From Candidatus Aenigmatarchaeota archaeon (GTDB lineage: Archaea; Aenigmatarchaeota; Aenigmatarchaeia; QMZP01), in assembly GCA_016202725.1 (NCBI GenBank), contig JACQOD010000054.1, positions 1 through 14,978 on the forward strand: a stretch of 14,978 nucleotides of DNA, in the 5' to 3' direction. The notes under the pieces were generated by a model. It had not been told where the DNA came from. It ran no database searches and saw nothing but the letters and a program-made list of their open reading frames with translations. Shown one piece after another: positions 4,577-13,239 of the stretch. The position numbers and the translations under genes were made by a program. How positions within the stretch are numbered: the first letter of the stretch is position 1; every line of letters begins with the position of its first letter.

Positions 4577-6900
4577 GCACACACCACTCATGCAGACCAG
4601 ATCGGCAGCAATGGCTAGCGGGTGTTCTTCCAGGCATATCGGTGGTGGTGCTGTTCCTTCTCCTGCCTCCGGCAGCCGCGGCCCCCAGCCTCTCCGCCGT
4701 GGATGTGCAGCCAGCCATTCCCTGGCTGGGCACCCCGGTCACGCTGCAGGTGGCCTGCGCCGACCCCCAGGGGGTGGCCGTGGTCTTTGCCGACACGGCA
4801 GGCCCCGGCATCCTGCTCCCCCGGCTGAATTTCACCCTCCTCGGCGGGGACTACCAGCTCGCCATCCCCTCCTCCTACCTCTACAAGACCGGCCCCTACC
4901 AGGCGAACGTCACGTGCGTGAGCACGCAGGGCGACAACGCGAGCGCGCCCGCGTCCTGGACCGTCTCGGTCCTGGAGGGGCAGGTCAGGAGCATCCAGCC
5001 TTCCCCTGCCTTCGTGGGGGACGTCCTCACCATCGGCTTCTTCGCCCTGCGCGATGGACAGGCACTCACCCAGGACGTCGCCTTCCAGGTCACCCTCAAC
5101 GGCCAGCCCGCCCCCCTCCTGCAGCCGCCGCCCTTCGACCTCCTCCAGGGCTGGCTGCTCCAGGTGACCTCCCCTGTCCAGGCAGGGAGCTACACCGTGG
5201 CAGTCGCCGCGAGCTACGCGGGCGCGTCCGTGATGAACAGCTCCGCACTCAGCCTGGGGAAGCCGCTGGAATTCTCCCTGCGGAGCGCGGGCCCGTCGCC
5301 GCTCACCGCGGGCCAGAACCTCACCCTCACCCTGCTCGCCACTGACCGGGGGGTGCCCATCCTGCCCGCGGCCTCCCAGCTTGCCGTGAGTGTGAACGGC
5401 CAGCAGGCCGAAATCCTGCGCATTGCGCCCGGACCTCAGGTCACGGTCAGGCCGCCTGCCCTGGCGCCCGGTTCCTACCCCGTGGAGGTCACGCTGCAGT
5501 ACGGGAACGGGAGCTACACCGACAGCCGGAGCGTGGCGTACGCCCTGGCCGTGAGCGGGGAGTTCCTGGACCGGGACGGCGACCCCCTGGGGGTGGAGCT
5601 GCGGTTCGCCGCCAACGGGACCGTGACCTCCCTCAGCACCGACAGCGAGGGCGCCTACCGCGGCAGCGTGGCCCCTGGCCGTTACACCCTCACGCTGCTC
5701 CACGATGACGCGGAGATCACCTGGAAGGACGTGGACATCGCCGAGTTCGAGGATCCCCTGCGATACCTCCCCCTCCCCGACGGGACCGTGCCCGGCCTGG
5801 AGCTGGCCGCGCTCTACCACATGGAGGCGGCCCTTGATTTCGGGGAGGTGGAACTCGAACTGGGCTACGATGACAGCCGCGGCCTGGTGGAGAGCGACCT
5901 CACCGTCTTCCACTGCAAGGACTGGAACGCGGCCAAGCGCGCATGCCTCGGCTCCTGGGCCGCCATCCTGCCCCAGGTGGACATCGTGAAGAACCAGGTG
6001 ACTTTCACCAGCAGGGCGCTGGGGGCGTTCGCCGTCGGAGCCCAGAAGGCGGTCCACGTGGACTTCTCCCTCGACCGCGAGGTCTACAAGCTGGGGGACG
6101 TGGTCAAGGTGAGCGGCGTGGTGCTGGACGAGGCCAACCGGCCCGTGGACGGGGTGGCCGTGGCCCTGGAGGTGACCGGGGAAGCCATCCGCGCCTCAGG
6201 GGTCTCGGGCGCGAACGGCGTCATCGCCTTCGAGTTCGCCCCTCCGGATCGCGAGGGGGCGTTCGAGGTGGTCCTCACGCCCGCCAAGCCCCCCTACCTC
6301 GCCACGGGCGGGAGCCAGGGCTTCTCGGTCATCAAGACCCGGGGCGTGTACGCCCTGGTCCCGGACGTGGTCCGGCTCTCCCCGGGCGAACGCAGGGCGT
6401 TCACCTTCTCGCTCTCCAACACCGGACAAGCCCCCCTCATGGACGTGGAGCTGGTCATCACCGGCGTGCCGGAGGGCTACGTCAGCATCAACACCCCCCT
6501 CATCAGCAGGCTGGAACCCGGCGAGGAACAGCGCATCGAGGTGACCTTCGCCCTCCCCACCGATGCCCCCGTCCAGACGTACAGCGCGAAGTTCATCGCC
6601 CGCTCGGGCGACGCCCGGACAGAGGGCATCTTCGCCCTGACGGTGCAGGAACCCGCTGCGCCGGTGGAGGAGAAGCAGGATGCTCCGGCCTTCTCGCTGC
6701 CTGCGTTCTCCCTCCCTGCGTTCCCCTCCTTCAGTTTCCCCTCGCTGGGCTTCGCCGTGGGCGGGAATGAGGGGGACATCGCCCTGCTGCTGGGCGTGGG
6801 GGCGGCGGCCTTCGTCCTCGCGCTGGTGATCCGCAGGCGGAAGCCCGTTCCTCCCTCCGCCATCTTGCGGGACCTCAAGCGGGAGGTCCGGGGCGGCTAG
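4573..6900 (+). CDS. Type I membrane surface protein with Ig/NEW3-like domains
   Basis: Starting at the GTG that overlaps the MinD-like stop, the product has 775 residues. A signal peptide (hydrophobic 16-32, likely cut near PPAAAA) leads to a series of beta-sandwich modules at about 38-325. A carboxypeptidase-regulatory-like module follows (about 328-398), then a region with a paired-cysteine motif, FHCKDWNAAKRACLGSW (446-462). Next come an MG2/invasin-like module (about 495-590) and a NEW3-like module (about 592-692; note LSPGERRAFTFSLSNTG). A low-complexity PAFSL-repeat linker (705-726) precedes one membrane helix (734-753) and a basic cytoplasmic tail (RRRKPVPPSAILRDLKREVR). The open frame continues upstream to 3769 only as a shadow of the ATPase gene. 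The tail is the only part available to meet the ATPase. The domain calls are by eye. Confidence 0.85.
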   Translation: MSTHHSCRPDRQQWLAGVLPGISVVVLFLLLPPAAAAPSLSAVDVQPAIPWLGTPVTLQVACADPQGVAVVFADTAGPGILLPRLNFTLLGGDYQLAIPSSYLYKTGPYQANVTCVSTQGDNASAPASWTVSVLEGQVRSIQPSPAFVGDVLTIGFFALRDGQALTQDVAFQVTLNGQPAPLLQPPPFDLLQGWLLQVTSPVQAGSYTVAVAASYAGASVMNSSALSLGKPLEFSLRSAGPSPLTAGQNLTLTLLATDRGVPILPAASQLAVSVNGQQAEILRIAPGPQVTVRPPALAPGSYPVEVTLQYGNGSYTDSRSVAYALAVSGEFLDRDGDPLGVELRFAANGTVTSLSTDSEGAYRGSVAPGRYTLTLLHDDAEITWKDVDIAEFEDPLRYLPLPDGTVPGLELAALYHMEAALDFGEVELELGYDDSRGLVESDLTVFHCKDWNAAKRACLGSWAAILPQVDIVKNQVTFTSRALGAFAVGAQKAVHVDFSLDREVYKLGDVVKVSGVVLDEANRPVDGVAVALEVTGEAIRASGVSGANGVIAFEFAPPDREGAFEVVLTPAKPPYLATGGSQGFSVIKTRGVYALVPDVVRLSPGERRAFTFSLSNTGQAPLMDVELVITGVPEGYVSINTPLISRLEPGEEQRIEVTFALPTDAPVQTYSAKFIARSGDARTEGIFALTVQEPAAPVEEKQDAPAFSLPAFSLPAFPSFSFPSLGFAVGGNEGDIALLLGVGAAAFVLALVIRRRKPVPPSAILRDLKREVRGG

Positions 6901-6977
6901 CGTGCGCGAACGACATAATCAACTCCCCCCTTGCCGGGTCGTGACGGCGCGGCAGAACGGTTTCCTGCCAAGAAGGG

Positions 6978-6999
6978 AGTGACGGTTATGTCCGTCACT
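6978..6999 (+). terminator. Perfect 8-bp hairpin after the membrane-protein gene
   Basis: AGTGACGG (6978-6985), loop TTATGT, CCGTCACT (6992-6999). It lies 77 nt past the stop codon and has no T-tract after it. It may mark the 3' end of the mRNA or serve as a binding palindrome. Confidence 0.35.
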
Positions 7000-7040
7000 G
7001 ACGTGTACGTGTTAAGCTACACAACGCATGCTATCGGTTT

Positions 7041-7068
7041 GTAAACTACCCGCCGCTAAAGCGGCGGG
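7041..7068 (-). mobile_element. Hairpin resembling an IS200/IS605 right end
   Basis: On the minus strand the sequence is a perfect 8-bp stem, CCCGCCGC / GCGGCGGG, closed by a TTTA loop and followed by TAGTTTAC. A GC-rich hairpin with a CTTTAG apex and a short TAGTT(N)AC-like tail is the form I know from the ends of IS200/IS605 (TnpA/TnpB) elements. No tnpA or tnpB gene is present, so this would be a decayed element or a stand-alone omegaRNA-like remnant, with its body to the right. The match is to a remembered pattern, not to a database entry. Confidence 0.4.
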
Positions 7069-7208
7069 CGTTTGACGCCGGCTAATCCAGGAATGGGCAG
7101 CATTTCTGCGGCCGTGATGGCGATCCATCTCCACGACCCCAGCCCCGCGCCCAGGCGCGTGCCATGCATCTGCGGGCCAAGGCCCACGGGGTTCCGGCGG
7201 CGCGGGGC

Positions 7209-10187
7209 CTACACACGTAGGTAGCGGGCCATTTTCAACCCAGTATCTTGCAGGGTGGCGACGATCTTCTGCTTGACCCACCATCTGGCCTTGTTACCGT
7301 TCGTGGCAAGGCCGGAATGGCCGGCGAGGCTTTCGTAAAAAACTTTGCCTCCCGGGGCGAAGGTCGAGGGGCCGCCCGCCGTGAAATTCAAGCCCGAGAC
7401 GAGGGTGGTAGTGTTGATGGTGCCTGTGAGGGAAAGGTGGTCGGGCGTGAAGGTCCAGCGGATCTTGAACCCCTCGTACATGGAACCGACAGGATAGCCG
7501 AAATCAGGTTGCCTCGTGAAGTTCTCCCGGGCGATGTTCAGGCCAGGGGGGGTGGTCAGATCGATGACGTAGACGTTGCCAATGGTGTCGCCCGCGTTCC
7601 CCCGCCGCTCGAAGAGGTTCACATCGAATTCCGAGAGAGGGGCGAAGAACAGGTTGCTGAGCACCGGGTTTGTGCTGCCGCTATGGACCGAGTTGATCCC
7701 GCCGCCGCACACGTCAGTGAGATCCTCCTTGGAGATGAACTTTTGCGCGCCCGTGACAGGATCTACCCAGACCACCTCGGTCACAAAGCTGGCGGGAACG
7801 ATGTCGTCGGAGCCGCGGATGAAGAAGGCGGACATGAAACAAGTGGAGGTGTTCAGCGGGCGATTGTGCCACTGGATGTCGTCGGTGGTTGAGATGCTCG
7901 GAGTTTCTCCTTCGATTACGCCCGGGGCGTCGGTCGTGGAGAGGCTGGAGGGGGAGATGGTGACGTTCACGGTCAGATGGTAATCCCCGTAGTTGCAGAC
8001 GTTGACCTTGAAATGCTGGCCGCTGGGACCGGAATTGCCATCGCAGGTGGGAACGTTTGGCGCGGCGGTGAAAATGATGACGGGCTCATTCGTGCCGTCC
8101 CCGGAGTCCTGCAGCGTGAAGGACTTGGTCAGGGTGTAGTCGGTGGACGAGGTGCTGTTATGGTTGATGAAGGCGCGGACCGTGTAGGTGGCTGCGGATG
8201 CGCTTTCGGGGACCTCGAAGCGCCAGACAAGGGTCCTTTCCGTGTAGTTCGGGGCGACCGCGGTCTTCTCGAGGGTGTAGTTTTTGGTGGGGTTGCCCCG
8301 GATGAACCAGTTCAGCTCCTCGGTGCCGTTGAAGAGGGAGACAGTCACACTGCCAGAGAGGGGATCGGTGAGGTTGTAGTTGCCGATGGGGACAGCGACC
8401 GTGGCGATGTTGCCCCGGATGGCTGACCCATCCTCGCCGGAGGGGGAATAGACCTTGATGTCCCGGACCAGGTTCACGTTCGTGCAGTTGATCACCCGGG
8501 TGGCGATGATGTTGCTGCCGTCCTGGAAGGAGCTGAAGGACACGTTGGTCCAGAGGCGGAGGTTGTAGGTGCGGTTGAGCGCCCCCGTGAGGTCGAGGGT
8601 CCGGTTGGAGAAGAGGCAGTGATCTTCCACCCCGTCTCTGCAGCTGTTGTTGAGCCCGACCTCTGCCGAAAGAAGCGTGTGATCGTTGCTTTGGCCGGCG
8701 AAGTGGGTCCAGCCCGCATACGGGAGGTTGGTGTAGCTCGCCTCGCCCTCCGGCTGGAGCTGCAGCCGCGAGAGCCGGTCGCCGTCGTCGGTGTCGTCGG
8801 CGAGGTCCATGAAGAGGACCGAGACATTGTACTTGCCGTCCGTGCAGAGCACCTGCGGGTCCGCGATGTGCGGCCCCTGCACGGCGGTGGTGTTGTAGCG
8901 GAACTCCCACTTCACGTAGAGGAAGTAGACGACATCAGCCGCAAGGGTCCATGGGCGGGACTCAGCGAAGGACCCGCCCGCATGGCCGACCGTGGCAGGA
9001 CCGGCGAGGTGGAGGACCGGGGAAAGGTTGGGGGGATTGAACGTGTAGGTCAGGGGGACGGTCTGGTTGGCCCGCAGGTCCCCAAGCATCCAGGTGATGG
9101 TCTTCGTCGCCCCGTTCGATGCCACCGCATCCCCTCCGGAGACCGTGAAGGAGGCAGGGACCGTTTCCGTGACCTTGACGTTGGCCGCGTCCTCCCGGGG
9201 GGTGAGGAGGAGGGTGACGCTGGTAGGCTGGAGGAAGATGACGGTGGGGAAGTCGCGGGCGATATCGAAGGGGACGTCCTCCGCGACCAGGAACGCGGCA
9301 TGGACGGAGGCGTTGATGTTCTGGTCCTCGTTGAGGACCGTCGCGTCCAGGGTGTAGTTCCCTGCTTCAGCCGCGGGGAAGAAGATGGTGTAGGTCCCAT
9401 CCCCGTTGTCCTTGATCGCAGGAGTCGAGAAATGCCAGGTTGATTGAGGGGCGTGCACCGCCAGGCTGACGTCAGCGCCGGTGACCCGGCTCCCGCCCGC
9501 GTCGATCACCCCGATGGTGACCTCCGCGACCTCCCCGGGAGCGATGACGCTCCGGCGGACATTGATGTTCGCCAGGCCGAGGGAGAACCCCGCGGAGAAA
9601 GAGACCGTTTTCGTGAGGGCGGGAACTCCGCCAGGGAGGGGAATACCTGCAACCCCCGCAAGCAGCGGCACCCGGGCCTGGACAGCAAGCGTGTACACTC
9701 CCGGTCGCAGCGCTGCCCCGGGGGCGGGGCGGGCGAAGGTCTGGTTGCCTGCCTGCACGAAGTCCGCCGCGGCAACAGACCCTTCGGGGCCCTCGAAGGT
9801 GCCGCTGAGCTGCACGGGAAGGAGGGGATGGCCGTCCCGGTCACGCAGTTCAATGGGGACGGCGACATCAGCGATCCCATAGAACGGCGCGGGGAGGGCG
9901 CGGGCGACGGCTATCTTGCGGATGACCGGCACGGCGGACTCCTGGAACGTGCCGTTGACCGGGATGGGGAGGCCGAAGGTCAGAGGGATGGTGTTCCGGG
10001 CGTACCCGTTGCGCAGCAGCAGCCGGAACGGCGCGTGGGGAGGGTCGCCAACGCCGACTTCATTTTCACCAGGCGTATAGCTGTGCGCCGATGTGGCAAC
10101 CCCCTGGGGAAGCGCAAGCGTGCTCGAGAGCGAAACCGCCAGTGCGACGCAGATAACCACGACGCCAAACCGAAGAGACGCTAGCAT
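7209..10187 (-). CDS. Large secreted multi-domain surface protein
   Basis: From ATG 10187 the product has 992 residues. It has a signal peptide (FGVVVICVALAVSLSSTLAL), and the mature chain is beta-rich. In order there is a large-protein N-terminal region, a filamin/invasin-like module (about 202-290) with NGDGTYTIFFPAAEAGNYT, and a DUF11-like module (about 307-417). Longer beta-sandwich regions follow, with many N-glycosylation sequons and a number of scattered cysteines that could form disulfides. There is no C-terminal membrane helix or sorting motif. The other ATG (10196) is 15 nt from the TATA element, too close; 10187 is 24 nt away like the neighbouring starts. It follows the 913-residue surface gene by 27 bp, and the stop of that gene overlaps its TATA element. 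It is probably a component of the envelope, S-layer or extracellular matrix. The specific family is not recognised. Confidence 0.8.
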   Translation of the reverse strand: MLASLRFGVVVICVALAVSLSSTLALPQGVATSAHSYTPGENEVGVGDPPHAPFRLLLRNGYARNTIPLTFGLPIPVNGTFQESAVPVIRKIAVARALPAPFYGIADVAVPIELRDRDGHPLLPVQLSGTFEGPEGSVAAADFVQAGNQTFARPAPGAALRPGVYTLAVQARVPLLAGVAGIPLPGGVPALTKTVSFSAGFSLGLANINVRRSVIAPGEVAEVTIGVIDAGGSRVTGADVSLAVHAPQSTWHFSTPAIKDNGDGTYTIFFPAAEAGNYTLDATVLNEDQNINASVHAAFLVAEDVPFDIARDFPTVIFLQPTSVTLLLTPREDAANVKVTETVPASFTVSGGDAVASNGATKTITWMLGDLRANQTVPLTYTFNPPNLSPVLHLAGPATVGHAGGSFAESRPWTLAADVVYFLYVKWEFRYNTTAVQGPHIADPQVLCTDGKYNVSVLFMDLADDTDDGDRLSRLQLQPEGEASYTNLPYAGWTHFAGQSNDHTLLSAEVGLNNSCRDGVEDHCLFSNRTLDLTGALNRTYNLRLWTNVSFSSFQDGSNIIATRVINCTNVNLVRDIKVYSPSGEDGSAIRGNIATVAVPIGNYNLTDPLSGSVTVSLFNGTEELNWFIRGNPTKNYTLEKTAVAPNYTERTLVWRFEVPESASAATYTVRAFINHNSTSSTDYTLTKSFTLQDSGDGTNEPVIIFTAAPNVPTCDGNSGPSGQHFKVNVCNYGDYHLTVNVTISPSSLSTTDAPGVIEGETPSISTTDDIQWHNRPLNTSTCFMSAFFIRGSDDIVPASFVTEVVWVDPVTGAQKFISKEDLTDVCGGGINSVHSGSTNPVLSNLFFAPLSEFDVNLFERRGNAGDTIGNVYVIDLTTPPGLNIARENFTRQPDFGYPVGSMYEGFKIRWTFTPDHLSLTGTINTTTLVSGLNFTAGGPSTFAPGGKVFYESLAGHSGLATNGNKARWWVKQKIVATLQDTGLKMARYLRV

Positions 10188-10210
10188 TAGAGACATGTTT
10201 TAACAGGAGG

Positions 10211-10219
10211 TTTTTTAAA
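10211..10219 (-). promoter_or_regulatory. TATA element overlapping the upstream stop codon
   Basis: On the minus strand this reads TTTAAAAAA and ends 24 nt before ATG 10187. It overlaps the TAA (10215-10217) of the preceding gene, so the second surface gene may have its own leaderless promoter as well as read-through. No Shine-Dalgarno motif precedes either ATG. Confidence 0.45.
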
Positions 10220-12956
10220 CATATTCGACCAAAAGTGCAGAATACTCCAAAAGACCTTCTTGATCGGCATGGAAGCTGAAGGGCACGGAGCACATGTTCG
10301 CCTGCAGCTTGCAGTCAACGCACGTGCAGGCCGGAAGGACCGCATTCACCGCAGGGGAGAAATCCAGCGTTCTGGAGACGTTCGTGTACGTGATATTCAA
10401 CTGGGAAAGGAGGAGCCGCCCGCCGGTTGCGGAGCCGAAGGTGAGGGGCACATCGCAGATTCTTGAGGCGTCGGGAACGCATGCTGCCAGGTATGCCTGG
10501 ACGGCGCTGGCGTTGAGGTCCACCGCCACGGGGGAGTTCGAGTTGTTCAGTTCGCCGAGCAGCTCGACATCCCGGTGGGTATCGTTGCCCGTGTCCACGG
10601 TCACGTTCTCCGGGAACTTGTGCTTGTAGTAGAGCTCCACGCCCAGGTCGTTGCTACCGCAATCCTCTACGACATAAAAGTATTCGCCATCTTCAGTGAT
10701 GTCCTTATAGCTCGTTTCTGGCAGGCCCCAGCTTTCGCCCGTGTAGGTGCCGTTCATGTAGTGCTTGTAGACTTTGTCATCTCTCATATCTGACACCCAG
10801 AGGTAGGCATTGTCGGTGGTTATTCCGCTCGGGCCATTGGCAGTGGTGCCCACGGTGGGGAAGCTGTCCCCCGTGTAGGTGCCGTTCGCGAAATACTTGT
10901 ATACTCTGAAATTTCGCGCATCCACCACCCAGATGAAGCTCCCGTTTTGGGTGATGCCTGTCGCCTCGCTGGGGGAAGGTCCCACATGCGTGAAGTTGAA
11001 TCCGGTGTAGGTGCCGTTGGCGTAATACAAGAACACCGAGTTATTTGAGATGCTCTGGTGGTTCACGATCCAGAAGTGGGTGCCGTTGAAGGTGATTCCC
11101 CGCGGGGAAAAGAACAGATCGAAGGTCTCGTTCTCATAGACGCTGTTCTCAAAGAAGCTGTCCTTTCTGTATTTCTCGACACTCTTTGTGTCAGTGAACG
11201 TGATCCAGAGGGAGGACCCATTTTCCGTCACTCCGAACGGTACGGCGGCGCTTGTATCCGGATTCTCCGTAAGGATGCAGTCGCCCGTGAACGTCCCTTC
11301 GGGCGGGGAGACTCCCTCAATGGTCAGTTGGGCGCTCTGGACGGTCGCGTGCCTAGGAAGGCGGACGAACTCGGTGAAGTTGTCCCCGCCGCGCGAGGGG
11401 AAAGTGATGTTCTTCGTTGCGTTGCCATCGTCGAATGCCTCCAGCAAGCCCAGCAGCCCGCGCAGCTGGCCCGTGATGGTCCACTCCAGGACCCCATTCG
11501 GGGTCCCGATTTCGAGCGAGGGGTTGGCGGGGAATGACCCGCTGCTCTCGAAGCCGGCTAGCTCCAGGAAGCCCGAGATGGCCACGGCATCAGCGGGAAT
11601 GTCCAGCCAGCGGATAATGCTCTGGTTGCCGGTGAAGGTGAGGTTCTCCGCGGGGAGGGAGTTGTTGAAGGTCGTGATGGTGGCGCGGTAGGTCACGTAC
11701 AGGACGGGGCGGTTGCTGCTGTTGGCGGCCGCGGGGGAGTCGAAGCGCGTCTCGTTCGTCGTGGCGGTGCCGGGGCAGTTCTGCTCCCGCTGGGCCGCGA
11801 AGCCGACGCTGAACCAGTCCTGGGCGAGCTTGGCCTCCAGGTCCCAGTCCGCCGCCAGGGACAGGTTGTAGAAGCCCTCGCCGGTGATGTTGGTCCAGTT
11901 GAACGGCTCCCTTCCAAGGGACGCGTTCCCGATGTCCCCGAACAGGAGGCGGTTGCCGTCGTTGGTGTCCGGGTAGGCCGCGACCTGCTGGTCAAGGTCC
12001 TGAAGGCTGACGTTGGTGTTTCCCGGGCAGCTGGCCGCCTGGCTGGCCCGGATGACGAGGTGGACCGAGGTGACGTTGGCGTTGTCCGGGAAGGCGGAGG
12101 TGTTCCATTGGATCATGCCGCGGTAGACCTTGCTCTCGCTTGGCGTGCCGCCCGTGAAGCGGCCGACCTTGATGGTCTCCTGCGACTGGCGGGTGTAGAC
12201 GTTGGGGTTCACCGTCGGGTTCCGGACGTCCATCCCCTGGAAGGTCACGGACTGGTTGTCCAGGGAGACGGTCGGGTCAATCGTGAGGGGGTAGGCCCGC
12301 TCGGGGTCGGTGAGCCAGGCGAGGGGGATGGTGAAACGGTAGGCGGTCCCCTGCCGGGACGAGGCGAGGGACAGGCATGCTCCGGCGGCGTCGCAGACCC
12401 ATGGCTCGGCCAGGAAGAACCCTTCTCCGGACAGGGTGTACGAGAAGACCGGATCCTGGCTGAACGACGAGAATACCGGGTCATGGACCCTGATTTCCTC
12501 CTTGAAGTCGCGGGCGAAGTAGGCATACGTCAGGTCCACCCCCGGGAAGACGCCCTGGTAGGTGATCCGGTTGTGGTCCCGGACTGGAGAGGCAAACGAG
12601 GGGGCTGGGAGGCCTCCCTCCACTCCCCGCAGGACGAAGGACAGGGACGCGGTCCCCCGGGTGAGCGTGACGGCGCCGTCGTCCAGGGCGGCCTGGTAGA
12701 GGTTGTCGGGGACGCAGAAGTCTCCCTGCGGGCAGGCGGTGCGGAAGGTTTCGTCGATGGCCTTCCACGCCCCCGCGTCCTGGTAGTACCGCTGGTACGG
12801 GTAGAACGCGATGGCGCAGCCCTCGCTGCCGCAGACCTCTTCCCACGAGGCTCCCCGGCGCTCCATGGTGGCGGGAGCTGCGGGCGTGCCGATCGGCAAC
12901 ACCAGCATGACGAGCAGGGTTCCGAGCACAACGCTCCACGGAAGCCAACGCCTCAT
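10215..12956 (-). CDS. Secreted protein with DNRLRE-like module and beta-propeller
   Basis: ATG 12956 gives 913 residues; the open frame upstream of it is preceded by the TATA box and is not translated. After a signal peptide (SVVLGTLLVMLVLPIG) comes a region with YQGVFPGVDLTYAYFARDFK (133-152), the form seen at the N-termini of RHS-like and other large surface proteins. A DNRLRE-like jelly-roll follows (about 233-424), ending ETRFDSPAAANSSNRPVLYV. Two modules with LDIPADAVAISGFLEL-type strands come next (about 427-550). Residues about 575-780 form five propeller blades with GIT-NG-W-V and Y(A/M)NGTYTG signatures at a strict 44-residue period. Two cysteine-containing Ig-like repeats close the protein (797-913). 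There is no C-terminal anchor. The propeller may bind glycan or protein, but its ligand cannot be deduced. The module calls are by eye. Confidence 0.8.
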   Translation of the reverse strand: MRRWLPWSVVLGTLLVMLVLPIGTPAAPATMERRGASWEEVCGSEGCAIAFYPYQRYYQDAGAWKAIDETFRTACPQGDFCVPDNLYQAALDDGAVTLTRGTASLSFVLRGVEGGLPAPSFASPVRDHNRITYQGVFPGVDLTYAYFARDFKEEIRVHDPVFSSFSQDPVFSYTLSGEGFFLAEPWVCDAAGACLSLASSRQGTAYRFTIPLAWLTDPERAYPLTIDPTVSLDNQSVTFQGMDVRNPTVNPNVYTRQSQETIKVGRFTGGTPSESKVYRGMIQWNTSAFPDNANVTSVHLVIRASQAASCPGNTNVSLQDLDQQVAAYPDTNDGNRLLFGDIGNASLGREPFNWTNITGEGFYNLSLAADWDLEAKLAQDWFSVGFAAQREQNCPGTATTNETRFDSPAAANSSNRPVLYVTYRATITTFNNSLPAENLTFTGNQSIIRWLDIPADAVAISGFLELAGFESSGSFPANPSLEIGTPNGVLEWTITGQLRGLLGLLEAFDDGNATKNITFPSRGGDNFTEFVRLPRHATVQSAQLTIEGVSPPEGTFTGDCILTENPDTSAAVPFGVTENGSSLWITFTDTKSVEKYRKDSFFENSVYENETFDLFFSPRGITFNGTHFWIVNHQSISNNSVFLYYANGTYTGFNFTHVGPSPSEATGITQNGSFIWVVDARNFRVYKYFANGTYTGDSFPTVGTTANGPSGITTDNAYLWVSDMRDDKVYKHYMNGTYTGESWGLPETSYKDITEDGEYFYVVEDCGSNDLGVELYYKHKFPENVTVDTGNDTHRDVELLGELNNSNSPVAVDLNASAVQAYLAACVPDASRICDVPLTFGSATGGRLLLSQLNITYTNVSRTLDFSPAVNAVLPACTCVDCKLQANMCSVPFSFHADQEGLLEYSALLVEYV
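10741..11018 (-). repeat. Three 132-bp-spaced repeats encoding propeller blades
   Basis: GTGTAGGTGCCGTT recurs exactly at 10741-10754, 10873-10886 and 11005-11018, each 132 bp (44 codons) apart. It encodes the NGTYT part of the blade signature. Identity at the DNA level suggests recent duplication or gene conversion of blades. Confidence 0.75.
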
Positions 12957-12976
12957 GTAGGAGATAGCCCGTCCTG

Positions 12977-12986
12977 CATTATAAAG
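12977..12986 (-). promoter_or_regulatory. TATA box of the propeller-protein gene
   Basis: On the minus strand this reads CTTTATAATG and ends 21 nt before ATG 12956, again a leaderless arrangement. It fixes the start against the long upstream extension of the frame. Confidence 0.65.
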
Positions 12987-13239
12987 GCGTACGTGTGGAT
13001 CTGCCAAATGGATGCTATCGGTTTCCAACACGGAGGGAACAATAAAATCAGGAGCAAGAGCACCTGCGGCGGGCAATGAGCCAGACACATCGAAAACACC
13101 CTCAAGGAGGCGGGAATGACGTTCTGGGCCTGCGAGACCATGAAGGCGTATGCGGCGCGTGACTGGCTTCCGGGCGAAGCTGCCGGGCTTGTGCATGCAA
13201 CACTGCGCTTCCAACCCCTTTGTCGCCGCATTGAGTTCA

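Larger units (their letters stand above)
6901..7208. other. Convergent spacer, 308 bp, no gene seen
   Basis: The spacer separates the plus-strand membrane-protein gene from the minus-strand 992-residue gene. It holds two perfect 8-bp hairpins, listed separately, followed by a GC-rich stretch (7069-7208). I could not match that stretch to a known RNA or to the C-terminus of a transposase. Confidence 0.5.

Noticed and set aside
4615..6057. Long antisense frames over the GC-rich genes (also about 2787-3524 and 12060-13079 on the plus strand)
   Set aside because: They are open because of high GC and codon bias. Their composition is improbable, no promoters or start signals support them, and the opposite strand encodes proteins with signal peptides and domains.
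7028..7040. ATGCTATCGGTTT repeated at 13012-13024
   Set aside because: A 13-base match is expected about by chance in a window this long, and the flanks are not alike.
10188..10196. Alternative ATG for the 992-residue gene
   Set aside because: It is only 15 nt from the TATA element, shorter than for the neighbouring genes. The difference is three residues and does not affect the function call.
12957..13214. N-terminal extension of the 913-residue gene
   Set aside because: The TATA box at 12977-12986 lies inside it, and ATG 12956 begins a proper signal peptide.
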